Positions 42,681 to 51,365 of a DNA stretch of 64,000 nucleotides are shown in pieces. How positions within the stretch are numbered: position 1 is the first letter of the stretch; each line of letters opens with the position of its first letter. Origin of the DNA: Pyropia yezoensis. Its lineage: Eukaryota > Rhodophyta > Bangiophyceae > Bangiales > Bangiaceae. The translations under genes were made by a program, and so were the position numbers. The notes beneath the pieces are model-generated. The model ran no database searches. It saw only the letters and a program-made list of their open reading frames with translations, and had not been told where the DNA came from. The stretch spans positions 25,084,020-25,148,019 of the forward strand of contig CM020620.1 of the NCBI GenBank assembly GCA_009829735.1. Direction: 5' to 3'.

Positions 42681-45524
42681 ATGATGATCCCAACCGTCCT
42701 CCTTGCGGGTCGGCGAGACGCCCCGCACCCGCCAGACGACGGCGCCACCCCTTGCTCCCACAGCCCCCCCCACGCCAACACCATGGGCCTGTACGGCATC
42801 CCAAACCTGCGTGTCCCTTCTGACTGGGCCCGCCTCTCTGCCAAAACCCTGGCCACCGCCAAGGCCATTGCCGCCGCCATCCGACAGATGCCCGCGCCGA
42901 CGCCCTCCCTTCTGGCTGCCACTCCCGCCGCTGCCGACGCGGCCGCTGCCGCGGCGGCCGCGGCGGGCACGCCGGCGTGGCGTCCCAGCAACAAGGGTCC
43001 CCCCGGCTGCCCCCCCCCCCCCCGAGTGGCCCCTCCCCCCCCTGTATTGCCGGCCATCGATGCCCTATCCAACACCCTCTGCACCGTCTTGGACGCGGCG
43101 GAGTTTGCGCGCCACACCCACCCCGACGCCGCGCACGTGGCCGCCGCGGCCGATGCGTACGAGGCGCTCGCCGCGTATACACATGGCCTCAATGCGGACG
43201 CGGGGCTGTATGGCGCGCTCGCCGCCGCCGCTGACGCGGTGGGCGTGAGCAGGGGGGGGGGGATTGGCGGCGGTGGCGGCCGGCTAGCCCGGGATGAGGA
43301 GGGGGGTGGCGGTACCGGCGGCGGCAGCAGCAGCGGCAGTGACCAACATCCGCACCCCCTGGCCGACATTGACGCCCGCATGTTGTCATCCCTGCTTGCT
43401 GACATGCGCCGCGGCGGTATGGGCCTCCCCCCCACTCAGCGGCAGCGTGTCGTTGGCCTGGCCGGCGCCGCCGCTGCGGCCTCGGCCACCTTTTACGCCG
43501 CCGCCGCGCGGGCAGAGCGCCTGTGCTCCCCCGCCGCCGCCGCCGCCGCCGCCGCTGCCGCTGCAGCCACTGCCACCGACTCTAGCCACTACGGCGGCGG
43601 CCGCGGCGGCTGCGGTGGTGGCCGCGACGCGGCCGTCGCTGCCGCGGCAGCCATTGTCGGCCCCGACGATGGCGGCGGCGGGGGCGACGCGCTGGTGGAC
43701 CTCCTCATCGTCCGCCACGCGCTGGCCACCGCCCTGGGCGAGGCCGACTGGATGGGCCTGGCGTTTGCCGGCCACGACCGGGCGGTGGGGGGGGTGGGGG
43801 GGGTGGACCGCCTGCTGGGGGGGGTTGCCGCCGCCCTTTGCGCCGGCGCGCCCGACCCGCTGGTTACCCGTGGACGGGAGATTAAGGCGGCCGACGAGGC
43901 CGCCGCCGCCGCCGCCACGGCGGCCGCCGCAGAGCGCGGATGGTGGGCACGGCGCGGGCGGGCGGCGGCGGATGGAACGGGGGGAGAGGGTGGCGACGGC
44001 GGCGGCGGTGGCAAGCTGCCCCCACTCCTTCCGTGGGACGAGGCCCACTACCGTGCCCGCGCAGAGGCTGAGGCCGAAGCGGCGGCGGCGAAGAAGACGG
44101 CGGCAGCAGGTCCTCCGCCTGCGGACACGCCCTTCCCCGCCCTCCCCCCCCGCATCCCCCTGTCCGTGTGTATCCGCGGCGTGCGCTTCCTCCTCCGCGC
44201 CCTCTTCTCCCTGCGCATGACACGGGTGGGTTGGGAGCCGGGCGAGGCGTGGGCACCCGGCGTGGAAAAGTACGCTCTGAGCCGCGCCACCGCATCCACC
44301 CCCGCCACCTCCACCGCCACCGCCGCCACCACCACCGCCGCCGCGTTGGCAGTGGGTGGGGGTGCCGTCCCCGCCCCCCTCTCTTCTGCCCCCCTGGCCA
44401 CCGTCTACCTCGACTGCCTGCCGCGGGCCACCAAGTTCGCCGCCGCCGCCCATTTTACCATCCGCTGCAGCCGCCACGTCCGCGGCGGCGGCGCGTACGC
44501 GGGCACCCAGACGCCCGTCGTGGCGCTGGTCACTAACTTTGGGCGTCCCCGCCCGCGGGCAGAGGCGGCGGTGCCCCCCCCCCCTCCCGGGCGTTGGCGG
44601 CAGCGGCCGCAGCGGCGGCTCGCGGCCGTGGCGCCGGCCGAGCCGACGCTGACGCCGCCGCAGCTGCGGACGCTCCTCCACGAGGCAGGCCACCTCCTCC
44701 AGTCGGCCCTTTCCGCGTCGCCTTACCAGCACACCAGCGGTACGCGGGTGGCGGTGGATGCGGTGGAAATCCCTGCGGTGCTCGCCGAGCGCGCCGCCGC
44801 GTGGCCGCCGCTGGTTGCCCGGCTGGTGCGCTGGGCGGGGTACGTGCCGCCGCCACCACGACCGCCACCGCCGCCACCACCATCACCGCCGCCACCACCG
44901 CCACTGGCGGGGGTCACCCCTCGCCCCCCTGGCCCGGTCCCAGTGCCTGACGCAGTGCGGGCGGCGCGGGGGCAGCTGTTGCTTGCCCGCCTCGACGTGG
45001 AGCTCCACTCGGCGGCGCTCCACGCGGACCTCCCGTCTGACAATCCCGCCGCCGCGCGGCGGGCGCTCAAGGCCCGAATCGCCGCCGCCGTGCGGCGACA
45101 CCGCGTCGCCACGGGCGGTGGCGGCGGCGATGAGTACGGTGGGGGTGGCCCGCCCACCGCCGCCACCGACGGCGCCGCCCCCCTCGCCGCCGACGACGCG
45201 GCTGCGCTGGAGGCGGTGGACCTTGCCGACGCCGTGTCAGTGGGCCACCTGGGCTCCTACGGCGCCGGCTACTATGCCTACCTGCTAGCCGAGGTGGTCG
45301 CGTCGGCCCTTGCGGAGGAGGTTGCCCGGGGGGGGGGGCGGGCGGTCGTGGCCCGCCTGTCGGGTGTCCTCTCCGCCGCGGGCGGGTGTCACCCAGCGGA
45401 CGCGGTGCGGGCGGTGGTGGGGGGGGCGGGGGAGGTGGGTGTCGGCGCCTACGCGCGGTCCCTGGGGATGCCCTATGAGGGGGTGGGGGTAGTGGAGGGG
45501 GTGCTGGCCCGAGGAGGTCAATGA
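42681..45524 (+). CDS. Mitochondrial intermediate peptidase (M3 family metallopeptidase)
   Basis: The M3 zinc site is clear: LLHEAGHLLQSALS with H667, E668, H671, and a third ligand in AVEIP (E696), 29 residues after the first His as in thimet-type peptidases. Flanking M3 blocks are YLDCLPRATKFAAAAHFTIRC, PVVALVTNF and YQHTSGTRVAVDAVEIP. The start region GLYGIPNLRVPSDWARL matches the N-terminal motif of mitochondrial intermediate peptidases, which remove an octapeptide from imported precursors in the matrix after the main processing peptidase. At 947 aa it is longer than usual (about 700-770) because of Ala/Gly/Pro insertions. The frame is a single uninterrupted exon. The ATG at 42681 is the first in frame; a mitochondrial presequence is not obvious and could be in an upstream exon. 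It is convergent with the complex I subunit gene. Confidence 0.93.
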   Translation: MMIPTVLLAGRRDAPHPPDDGATPCSHSPPHANTMGLYGIPNLRVPSDWARLSAKTLATAKAIAAAIRQMPAPTPSLLAATPAAADAAAAAAAAAGTPAWRPSNKGPPGCPPPPRVAPPPPVLPAIDALSNTLCTVLDAAEFARHTHPDAAHVAAAADAYEALAAYTHGLNADAGLYGALAAAADAVGVSRGGGIGGGGGRLARDEEGGGGTGGGSSSGSDQHPHPLADIDARMLSSLLADMRRGGMGLPPTQRQRVVGLAGAAAAASATFYAAAARAERLCSPAAAAAAAAAAAATATDSSHYGGGRGGCGGGRDAAVAAAAAIVGPDDGGGGGDALVDLLIVRHALATALGEADWMGLAFAGHDRAVGGVGGVDRLLGGVAAALCAGAPDPLVTRGREIKAADEAAAAAATAAAAERGWWARRGRAAADGTGGEGGDGGGGGKLPPLLPWDEAHYRARAEAEAEAAAAKKTAAAGPPPADTPFPALPPRIPLSVCIRGVRFLLRALFSLRMTRVGWEPGEAWAPGVEKYALSRATASTPATSTATAATTTAAALAVGGGAVPAPLSSAPLATVYLDCLPRATKFAAAAHFTIRCSRHVRGGGAYAGTQTPVVALVTNFGRPRPRAEAAVPPPPPGRWRQRPQRRLAAVAPAEPTLTPPQLRTLLHEAGHLLQSALSASPYQHTSGTRVAVDAVEIPAVLAERAAAWPPLVARLVRWAGYVPPPPRPPPPPPPSPPPPPPLAGVTPRPPGPVPVPDAVRAARGQLLLARLDVELHSAALHADLPSDNPAAARRALKARIAAAVRRHRVATGGGGGDEYGGGGPPTAATDGAAPLAADDAAALEAVDLADAVSVGHLGSYGAGYYAYLLAEVVASALAEEVARGGGRAVVARLSGVLSAAGGCHPADAVRAVVGGAGEVGVGAYARSLGMPYEGVGVVEGVLARGGQ

Positions 45525-45959
45525 GCTCGGGGGGGGAAGGTTGATTAGGATGGGTGGGGAGGTCAACGAGGCGGGCGGGCGGGAGGCAGTGCCGGGCTCG
45601 CCACCAGCCGGCGCGGGCTGCTCGCCGCCTCTGCAGCCCCCTGACGATGCGGTGACCAGCGGAGGTGGGGGAGCAGACGGAAAACGGTACCAGCCGCCGC
45701 AAACAGCCGCAGGCGGGCAAGGGCGATGCAACCAGGGCGCGGCGACAAAAAACAAGGGACACCGCGCACCCGAACCCCAATCTCATCTCGCACCCCCGTC
45801 GCCCCCCACGTCCCAAGCCGCCGGTACGCACCAGACGCCCGCCGCTTCTCCAGCTCCAGGCTCCATGCCCCACCCGCGCATCCTCCCGCCCCGCCCCCCC
45901 CCCCCACTTCACTCCCACAACCCGCTGGAATCTCGCGTCGCTGCCTGCGCCACCATCAC

Positions 45960-46766
45960 TCACTGGCGCGCCGACCCTGGGTGGCTGCTCAGCATTGGGG
46001 GCATATAGGACCGCGTCTTGTACACGTTGGTGTCGGCGTTCCAGTCGGGCTTCCCCGCCATCAGCTGCGCCTCCCATTCGACGTAGGCCGATTGCTGTGA
46101 AGGCATAAAAACGGAGGGGACGGGCCATCAGCATACCAGAAACAAGGGGAGGAGGAGCACGAACACGCAGATAGGCCGGGGGGATGAAACAGATGTAGGC
46201 AAAGAGGAGAGGGGGGGGTGGGGGGGACAGTAGCAGGGCAAAGATTGACGGGACAGAGAACAAAAGCAGAGCAGGGGAGGGGCGGTGAGTACGCTGCGCG
46301 TTGCCATGGGCTGGGCGGCTTCGCACGGCGTCTGCGCTGCTGGGAAAATACGCCTAGGTCCTGGAAAAGCAGGTCGCGAGGGTGCACCCCCTACGGGCAC
46401 GCACGGGAACCGGTGGTCGCGGTCCCGCGCCTCCCGCCCCAAGACCAAGGATCCCCCCAGAAACGGCCTGCAACATACAGCCCGCACAAAGCGTGCATCC
46501 TCCTCTGCCTGCAGCAGAGGCGTCAGCGCACGACGGATGGCGGCGCGCTCCTCCTTGAGCTCCCGCCGGTGCACGTTGAAGGTGCCCACCCGGTACAGCC
46601 CCCCCCCCATGACCAGTGCACCCGCCAACATCAGCAGCGACGCGCGGGGCCCCACACTCTTGGGCACATTCCGCGCCACGCCAATAGAGGCGTACCCGCC
46701 GGGCGGTGCCATATCCTGCACCCCGACCCGCGGCGGGGGGCGGGGGGGGGTCGCCAGCGGCGCCAT
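45960..46766 (-). CDS. NDUFA13: Complex I subunit NDUFA13 (GRIM-19), two exons
   Basis: Exon 1 (46766-46479, 96 codons) starts MAPLATPPRPPPRVGVQ and carries the family motif QDMAPPGGYASIGVARNVPK, a membrane segment (LLMLAGALVMGGGLY) and the helical RRELKEERAAIRRALTPLLQAEEDARFV. Exon 2 (46094-45960, 45 codons with TGA) gives YVEWEAQLMAGKPDWNADT and then NVYKTRSYMPPM, matching the family C-terminus. The 384-bp intron runs from donor GTATGT (46478) to acceptor TTCACAG (46095). It falls between codons, so both exons stay in frame. The protein of 140 aa compares with about 144 in animals. NDUFA13 is a single-pass accessory subunit of NADH:ubiquinone oxidoreductase in the inner mitochondrial membrane. 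The intron is direct proof of a nuclear eukaryotic gene. Confidence 0.95.
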
Positions 46767-47485
46767 GGTGGCCCGTCCGGCGATGACGGACGCGCACAGC
46801 AGGAAATGGGGAAAAAAAGGGATAGGAGGGAAGACGGCCTGGGGATGACCTCCGGGGTGGATCGAGGGCGAGTTGCGACAGACAGCGGCAGAGTGGCAGG
46901 AGAGAAAGGAGCGGGACGAGGATGTACAGTACGTCGAAGGGAGCACGAGGGTCTACGCTCGAGAATTCTAGTATCTTCCAGCCAATTGCCAATGAGAAGA
47001 CTTTGGCAAGTATTCTTCAGGTAATTTACAGAAGCTTTCTATTCATTTTCCCAAAGAAGCCGCTTTCCAGAAGTATTCCGCTGGGTATGTACCGTCTTTC
47101 TCCATTCTTATGACATCCTTTCTTGGTCTCGGTGTCCAAGAACGAAAGTAGGTCGACCGTGCGGAGAAGCCCTGCAGGCGTCGTGACCCCTACAACGCCG
47201 GCTCTCGGGAGTGAGGGCAGCTTTATCGCGAGCGCCAACATGGGCTGCAACCTGAAGTCACCTGCAGTCTAGCGAACCTACAAGGTCCCCAGACGTGGTT
47301 TGAGCGCCACCCGGAAGAGGCGCGACGAGTGACGTGTCTGACAGGAAGCATGAAGCAGAGGAGAGCTGCGGGGTTGCTGACATTGGCGCGACACCTGTTG
47401 CCGCAGGTCTGGAGTTCTGCGGCCCCGTTTCCTTGACTTGGCCCATTTCGCTTCCAGGGGCAGCGTGACCGCATTAGTATGTAGC
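46767..47485. other. Intergenic, no gene seen
   Basis: Upstream of the NDUFA13 gene, so it holds its promoter. Nothing coding is recognisable. The sequence becomes GC-balanced after about 46920. Confidence 0.45.
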
Positions 47486-47501
47486 GAGTCCGTATTGGTC
47501 A
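47486..47501 (+). repeat. 16-bp direct repeat, 3' side of the Fanzor ORF
   Basis: GAGTCCGTATTGGTCA here and GAGTCCGTACTGGTCA at 51082-51097, differing at one base and in the same orientation. They bracket the Fanzor ORF at a spacing of 3.6 kb. They might be element ends or a target duplication. Chance cannot be excluded for a 16-bp match found by eye. Confidence 0.5.
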
Positions 47502-47713
47502 AAGGTGACTCTCGTGAGGTGATGTGGTATCCATCGACCCGGAAAGGACCTTGCCGGGGATTGCTTTTTAGGGGACATAACTATCGGTTAAACCCCTCCG
47601 GGAACCATCCGACTCATCCTGGGAAAGGTCCCCGGGAAAAGCCGGCGTCTAACCTACTAGTGAACGGCCGACAATTACCCATAATTGGCTCGTAGGCGAA
47701 AAAGGGGGCGGCT

Positions 47714-47799
47714 GACGCACCCCGTGGTAGGTGAGGGTCACGGGCAAGATGCGCGCTGTCTTAGCGTGTTGCAGTGTCCACCAGACCACGGGGTGCGTC
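47714..47799 (-). ncRNA. Structured sequence downstream of Fanzor; candidate guide-RNA scaffold
   Basis: Two 15-bp perfect inverted arms, 47714-47728 (GACGCACCCCGTGGT) and 47785-47799, enclose a 56-nt loop about 130 bp beyond the Fanzor stop codon on its strand. TnpB and Fanzor guide RNAs are encoded at and beyond the 3' end of the nuclease gene, so position and structure fit. Nothing else shows that it is transcribed. A simple stem-loop unrelated to Fanzor is the alternative. Confidence 0.35.
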
Positions 47800-47926
47800 T
47801 GTCGCCCCCGTCTCCGCCCGACGTACCCCGTTCATGGCACTGCCGGCCGCCGTCACCTGTTCCCCACCAGGAGCACCGCGTCGCGTCGTACAGGACGCCG
47901 CCGTCGCGTCGCCGTCGACAACCCCC

Positions 47927-50900
47927 CTACCGCCACCGCCACCGCCACCGCCACCGCCACCGCCACCGCCACCGCCACCGCCACCGCCACCACCACCGCC
48001 GCCACCACCGTCGCCGACAGTGTCCACTGCAGCCAGTACGGGCCATACATCGACCCGCGTAGTTCGCACGGGTGCGACGTACAGGCGGGACGGGAACACC
48101 ACTTGGAGGACGCTTGGTCGTCCAGGCCCACCTCATACCAAACGGGCGCTTGAAAGGCCACACGTCCGTACCCGTTAGACGACGAGCGGCCACCCACGCC
48201 ATGTTGCGGGCCGCAACGTCGTCCCGATTGCGAATGACGGGCGGGTGTGGCGCTGGATGACCGGGGCCTTGTGGGGCCGCGAGAGAGCACGTGTAGCAGC
48301 CCTTGGCCGCCCACTCGCTCAGCCGCCTCGGGTCGGCATAGACGGCGCGGTCCTCGACGGCACAGGCGGCCAGCGCGGCCGCGCGCCGCGCCACAGCAGC
48401 AGCACGGGCAGTGGCTCGGACGGCCGCCCGGTAGGCGTCGGGGTCTGGCCCTCGGCGCGTCACGTGGGTAGCAGAGGGGAGGGCCCGCTTTGGCCGCCCC
48501 CGACGCGACCCAGCCGCCATCCGCACACGCCGTGTCGACGGCAGAGGGCCGGCCGGCGGCCCATTCAGTTCTCTTGGAATCTTGGGGGGGGAGTTGCCCG
48601 TCGAGTAGATGAGCACCATCTTGTCGTGACACTCGAAGCACGCCTGGCTGGTGTTGAACTCGTCCTGGTTGACAAACCAGCACAGCCGTCGGAGGTGGCG
48701 GCGGAGCCAGGCGTCCCCCCCGCGCACGCGCGCGGTGCCCATGGCCACGACGACCGCGCCGCCGCCACGGACCTGGCGAAGGAGGCCGCCGGTCAGGTCC
48801 CGCGCCACCGAGGCAGCAAAGCGGCCGCGTTGGATGGCCTTGCACACACGCGCCGCCCGCAGGTGTCGCGTGGCTTGCGCGCCAAATCGCTGGCCGTACA
48901 CGACCGTGTCCCGACGGGCGGCCCACTCGAGCGTTGCCTGCAGGTGCTTGCCGTCGTCGCCGGTACGCATCGTGCCGTGTGCTGCTGCCAGGTCGACGGG
49001 TGGTAGGTGGCCAGCGACGCCGCCTCCGTCACCCGCCGCCGCCGCCACCAGTCCCGCCACCGCCACCGCCACCGGTCCCGCCTCAGTACCGCTGCGTGCC
49101 CGCCACTGCTTCCACGCACGGGCCAAAAAGTTACCGCCGCTGGCCTCCCGAAAGTGGGCGGCACTCAGGCTGTAGCGAAGGCCAGGGACGGGTGCCAGTC
49201 GACGACACCCCTTGCGCCGGGGCAGCGCGTCCACCCGGTCCAGCAGCGGCGCGTCTGGGGTGGTGCCGCTGGCAATGTCGCCCGCCGCGGCAGTGGGGTC
49301 CACCAGCCACCGTGCCACCTTTTCCGCCTCGTGACGGGGCACAGTCCACCGGGACAGGCGCGTGCGACGCAGCACACGCCGCACCGAGGTGGCGAGCTGG
49401 GTGCGGCGGGCCCGTCGGATGGACGCCTGCGGCCCACGCCGCACGCGCCCGTGGCCACCGCCGGGGCTCGCCGTCTGGTAGGTCTTTGCCTCGGGGGGCG
49501 TCGTCGCACCCGCCGCCGCCGGGGCCACCGCCGCCGCATCATCGTCGCTGCCCTCGGGTGACGACCGCCGCACTTGTCGCTTGGAACGGCTCCCCCCTGT
49601 CCCCGCCCCTGCAGCCGGGGCGCCCGCCGCCGCCCGCTTCCTAGACCCCCCCGGTGGGTGGCCGTCGGGCACGGTTGCGGCTGCCGCCACCCCGTCTTGG
49701 ACGCCCGCCCCACGCAGGAGCGCCACGGCCGCCCGGTTGAGCGCGTCCAAGCCCATGTGGCGGGACCACGCGGCGCGCATCGCGGCTACAGCGGGGCGGG
49801 CTGGGAGGTCTGCCGTCGCCACGCGCTCACCCGGTGCTGCCGACAGTACGGCAGACCGCCCCGGGTCTCCGCCGACCATCTGGAGCCACCGGACGCGCGC
49901 CAACGGCAGGCCAGCCCGCTCGAGCTGCGTCAGTACCCCCGCCCGGGACGCAAAGCCTTTGCCGCCGCGGTCCCGCGCACGTCCACCGCCGTCCAGTTTC
50001 TTGGCCCAGGCCACCGCCCGCGCCTCGGCCTCTGCGGCCGTGTCGGGTCGAGACAGAAAAAATGTTACCGCCACGCCGTCGGTAGACAGCTGGGAGGCGG
50101 CCCGGTTGGCGCGGCCACCGACACCAGCCATGGCGGCCAGCACCGCTGCACCGCCCGTTCGCAGCTCTGGCCATGCCCGAAGACTGGGGTGGCCACGCAC
50201 CCCCACGCAAGTGGCGACCGAAACTGCCCGCAACAGGGCGAGCATCCTGTCCGGCACCAGCGTGCCGTGACCGTGGAGCACCGCTCGGGCGCCAGGGATG
50301 AGGGCGTACGGGCTCCCCACACCCACATTCAGGACGTGGAGGAGAAACGGCACGTACGCCCACCAGCGGCGCTTCTTCACAGGCGTTGCTGGAAAGAGGC
50401 CCGCCACAGAGGGTGGCATGGCCGCCCGCATGACGGCTACCCGTTGCGCCAGCGCCTGGACCAGGTGCTGGGGGACGCCGTCGAGGCCCCGCCGGCCCGG
50501 CGTTGCCTTGTCCGCGGTCCCCGCGCGGAAGCGCGCGGCCGCCCACCGCGTCAGCCGCCGCTCCGTGTCCCAGGCAGAGCCGCCCGCTGGAGCAGCCGTG
50601 GCAGCGGGGGGGGTGGCCAGCGCGTCCTTGGCCGCCTTGGCGCCCAGCTTGCGACACGCCGCGTCCACACACCGCCCGGCGTGGGTGGCCACGATGGTGG
50701 CGACGGGCTCCCATCGTGCCGTGTTGTTGCTCGCCGGAAGATACCGGTCGCACGCAGCTGCCGTGACGGCCATCACCTGCGTCAGGGCGTAGGAGAGCGC
50801 CTCTGCCAGCAGCGGGTGGCTCGTTGTCACCACAGAGCGGGCGCGCGCCATCCGCGTGTTGGTCCGCCCCTTGCCACACCCCGCACACACGGTGCCCGCC

Positions 50901-51016
50901 TGCAGGGGACTGCCAGACACACCCTCGCAGCCGCAGGCGTAGGCCAACCACAGCCAGACGGGCGCCCAGTTTGCGGGCACGGCCCCCGTCCAGTCGGCGT
51001 CGTCGGAGTGTAGCAA
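47927..51016 (-). CDS. Fanzor, eukaryotic TnpB-like RNA-guided nuclease
   Basis: The 1029-codon frame has the family motifs in order. There is an N-terminal CGC...CAGC motif (28-47), then the block STDGVAVTFFL (311-321) typical of Fanzors and GGDPGRSAV (382-390) with the RuvC-I Asp (D384). QDEFNTSQACFEC (784-796) supplies a conserved Glu and the first half of the zinc ribbon, CYTC (907-910) the second half, and VIRNRDDVAARNM (927-939) the RuvC-III Asp (D932). Fanzors are RNA-guided DNA endonucleases that derive from transposon-borne TnpB. No stop, frameshift or missing catalytic residue is seen. Residues about 435-510 are an Ala/Gly/Ser linker. The first codon of the frame is TTG; the first in-frame ATG is at residue 56, after the N-terminal Cys motif, so an upstream exon may be missing. 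The last about 30 residues are an Arg/Trp tail read from a hexanucleotide repeat. A zinc-knuckle gene lies 350 bp upstream in the same orientation. Confidence 0.92.
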   Translation of the reverse strand: MLHSDDADWTGAVPANWAPVWLWLAYACGCEGVSGSPLQAGTVCAGCGKGRTNTRMARARSVVTTSHPLLAEALSYALTQVMAVTAAACDRYLPASNNTARWEPVATIVATHAGRCVDAACRKLGAKAAKDALATPPAATAAPAGGSAWDTERRLTRWAAARFRAGTADKATPGRRGLDGVPQHLVQALAQRVAVMRAAMPPSVAGLFPATPVKKRRWWAYVPFLLHVLNVGVGSPYALIPGARAVLHGHGTLVPDRMLALLRAVSVATCVGVRGHPSLRAWPELRTGGAAVLAAMAGVGGRANRAASQLSTDGVAVTFFLSRPDTAAEAEARAVAWAKKLDGGGRARDRGGKGFASRAGVLTQLERAGLPLARVRWLQMVGGDPGRSAVLSAAPGERVATADLPARPAVAAMRAAWSRHMGLDALNRAAVALLRGAGVQDGVAAAATVPDGHPPGGSRKRAAAGAPAAGAGTGGSRSKRQVRRSSPEGSDDDAAAVAPAAAGATTPPEAKTYQTASPGGGHGRVRRGPQASIRRARRTQLATSVRRVLRRTRLSRWTVPRHEAEKVARWLVDPTAAAGDIASGTTPDAPLLDRVDALPRRKGCRRLAPVPGLRYSLSAAHFREASGGNFLARAWKQWRARSGTEAGPVAVAVAGLVAAAAGDGGGVAGHLPPVDLAAAHGTMRTGDDGKHLQATLEWAARRDTVVYGQRFGAQATRHLRAARVCKAIQRGRFAASVARDLTGGLLRQVRGGGAVVVAMGTARVRGGDAWLRRHLRRLCWFVNQDEFNTSQACFECHDKMVLIYSTGNSPPKIPRELNGPPAGPLPSTRRVRMAAGSRRGRPKRALPSATHVTRRGPDPDAYRAAVRATARAAAVARRAAALAACAVEDRAVYADPRRLSEWAAKGCYTCSLAAPQGPGHPAPHPPVIRNRDDVAARNMAWVAARRLTGTDVWPFKRPFGMRWAWTTKRPPSGVPVPPVRRTRANYAGRCMARTGCSGHCRRRWWRRWWWRWRWRWRWRWRWRWRWRWR
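47929..47988. repeat. Hexanucleotide microsatellite (ACCGCC)10
   Basis: Ten units, with further imperfect CCACC repeats to about 48010. The minus strand reads as alternating Arg/Trp and forms the artificial-looking C-terminus of the Fanzor frame, which stops at TAG 47929-47927 at the very edge of the repeat. Confidence 0.97.
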
Positions 51017-51081
51017 TATGGTTGTCCGTATTGTGACCCTAATATTAGGGGGGCTACTTCTAATCCTTAACTTTCAATTGA

Positions 51082-51097
51082 GAGTCCGTACTGGTCA
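51082..51097 (+). repeat. 16-bp direct repeat, 5' side of the Fanzor ORF
   Basis: GAGTCCGTACTGGTCA, the partner of 47486-47501. The stretch 51019-51130 is AT-rich and contains a third related word (GTCCGTATTGTGACC, 51023-51037) and an inverted pair (CTGGTCA...TGACCAG, 51091-51123), as might be expected at the end of a mobile element. Confidence 0.5.
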
Positions 51098-51365
51098 CGG
51101 TATCTATAAGTTACGTATGACCAGAGGGACTTGCATCTTGGGGTGGAGGGTAGTTAGTAGTGTCTCCGAGGGTTTATAACGTGGGGGCCGGCGGCGAATC
51201 CACCGCCGGCCAAGGTAGAACAACAAACCCCTCCCATTTGGGCTCCCATCTTGGTCCCGTGGCTTGCGCTCCAAGGACAGCAACCTTGGCCTCCCGGTGA
51301 CGTTGGTGCCGATCCCCCTTGGTGAGTGTTCCCTGAGAGTGGACGTGCGACGGATCCCTATTGTG

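Noticed and set aside
43386-44732. Long minus-strand ORF opposite the peptidase gene
   Set aside because: It is a shadow of the plus-strand gene: Gly/Arg/Val runs mirror Ala/Pro codons and no motif is present.
45067-46326. 419-codon minus ORF across the NDUFA13 intron and exon 2
   Set aside because: Reads intron and downstream sequence in the wrong frame. The spliced two-exon model explains the region with a known protein.
47714-47799. Rho-independent terminator
   Set aside because: The 56-nt loop and lack of a T run do not fit, and the genome is eukaryotic.
47927-48020. Arg/Trp tail as a genuine Fanzor C-terminus
   Set aside because: It is read from a pure hexanucleotide microsatellite. 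Known Fanzors end soon after the NRD-AARN block, so the true end may be upstream or the tail is incidental.
49574-51013. 479-codon plus-strand ORF opposite Fanzor
   Set aside because: Shadow of the Fanzor frame. There is no motif and it is rich in Arg/Pro/Gly.
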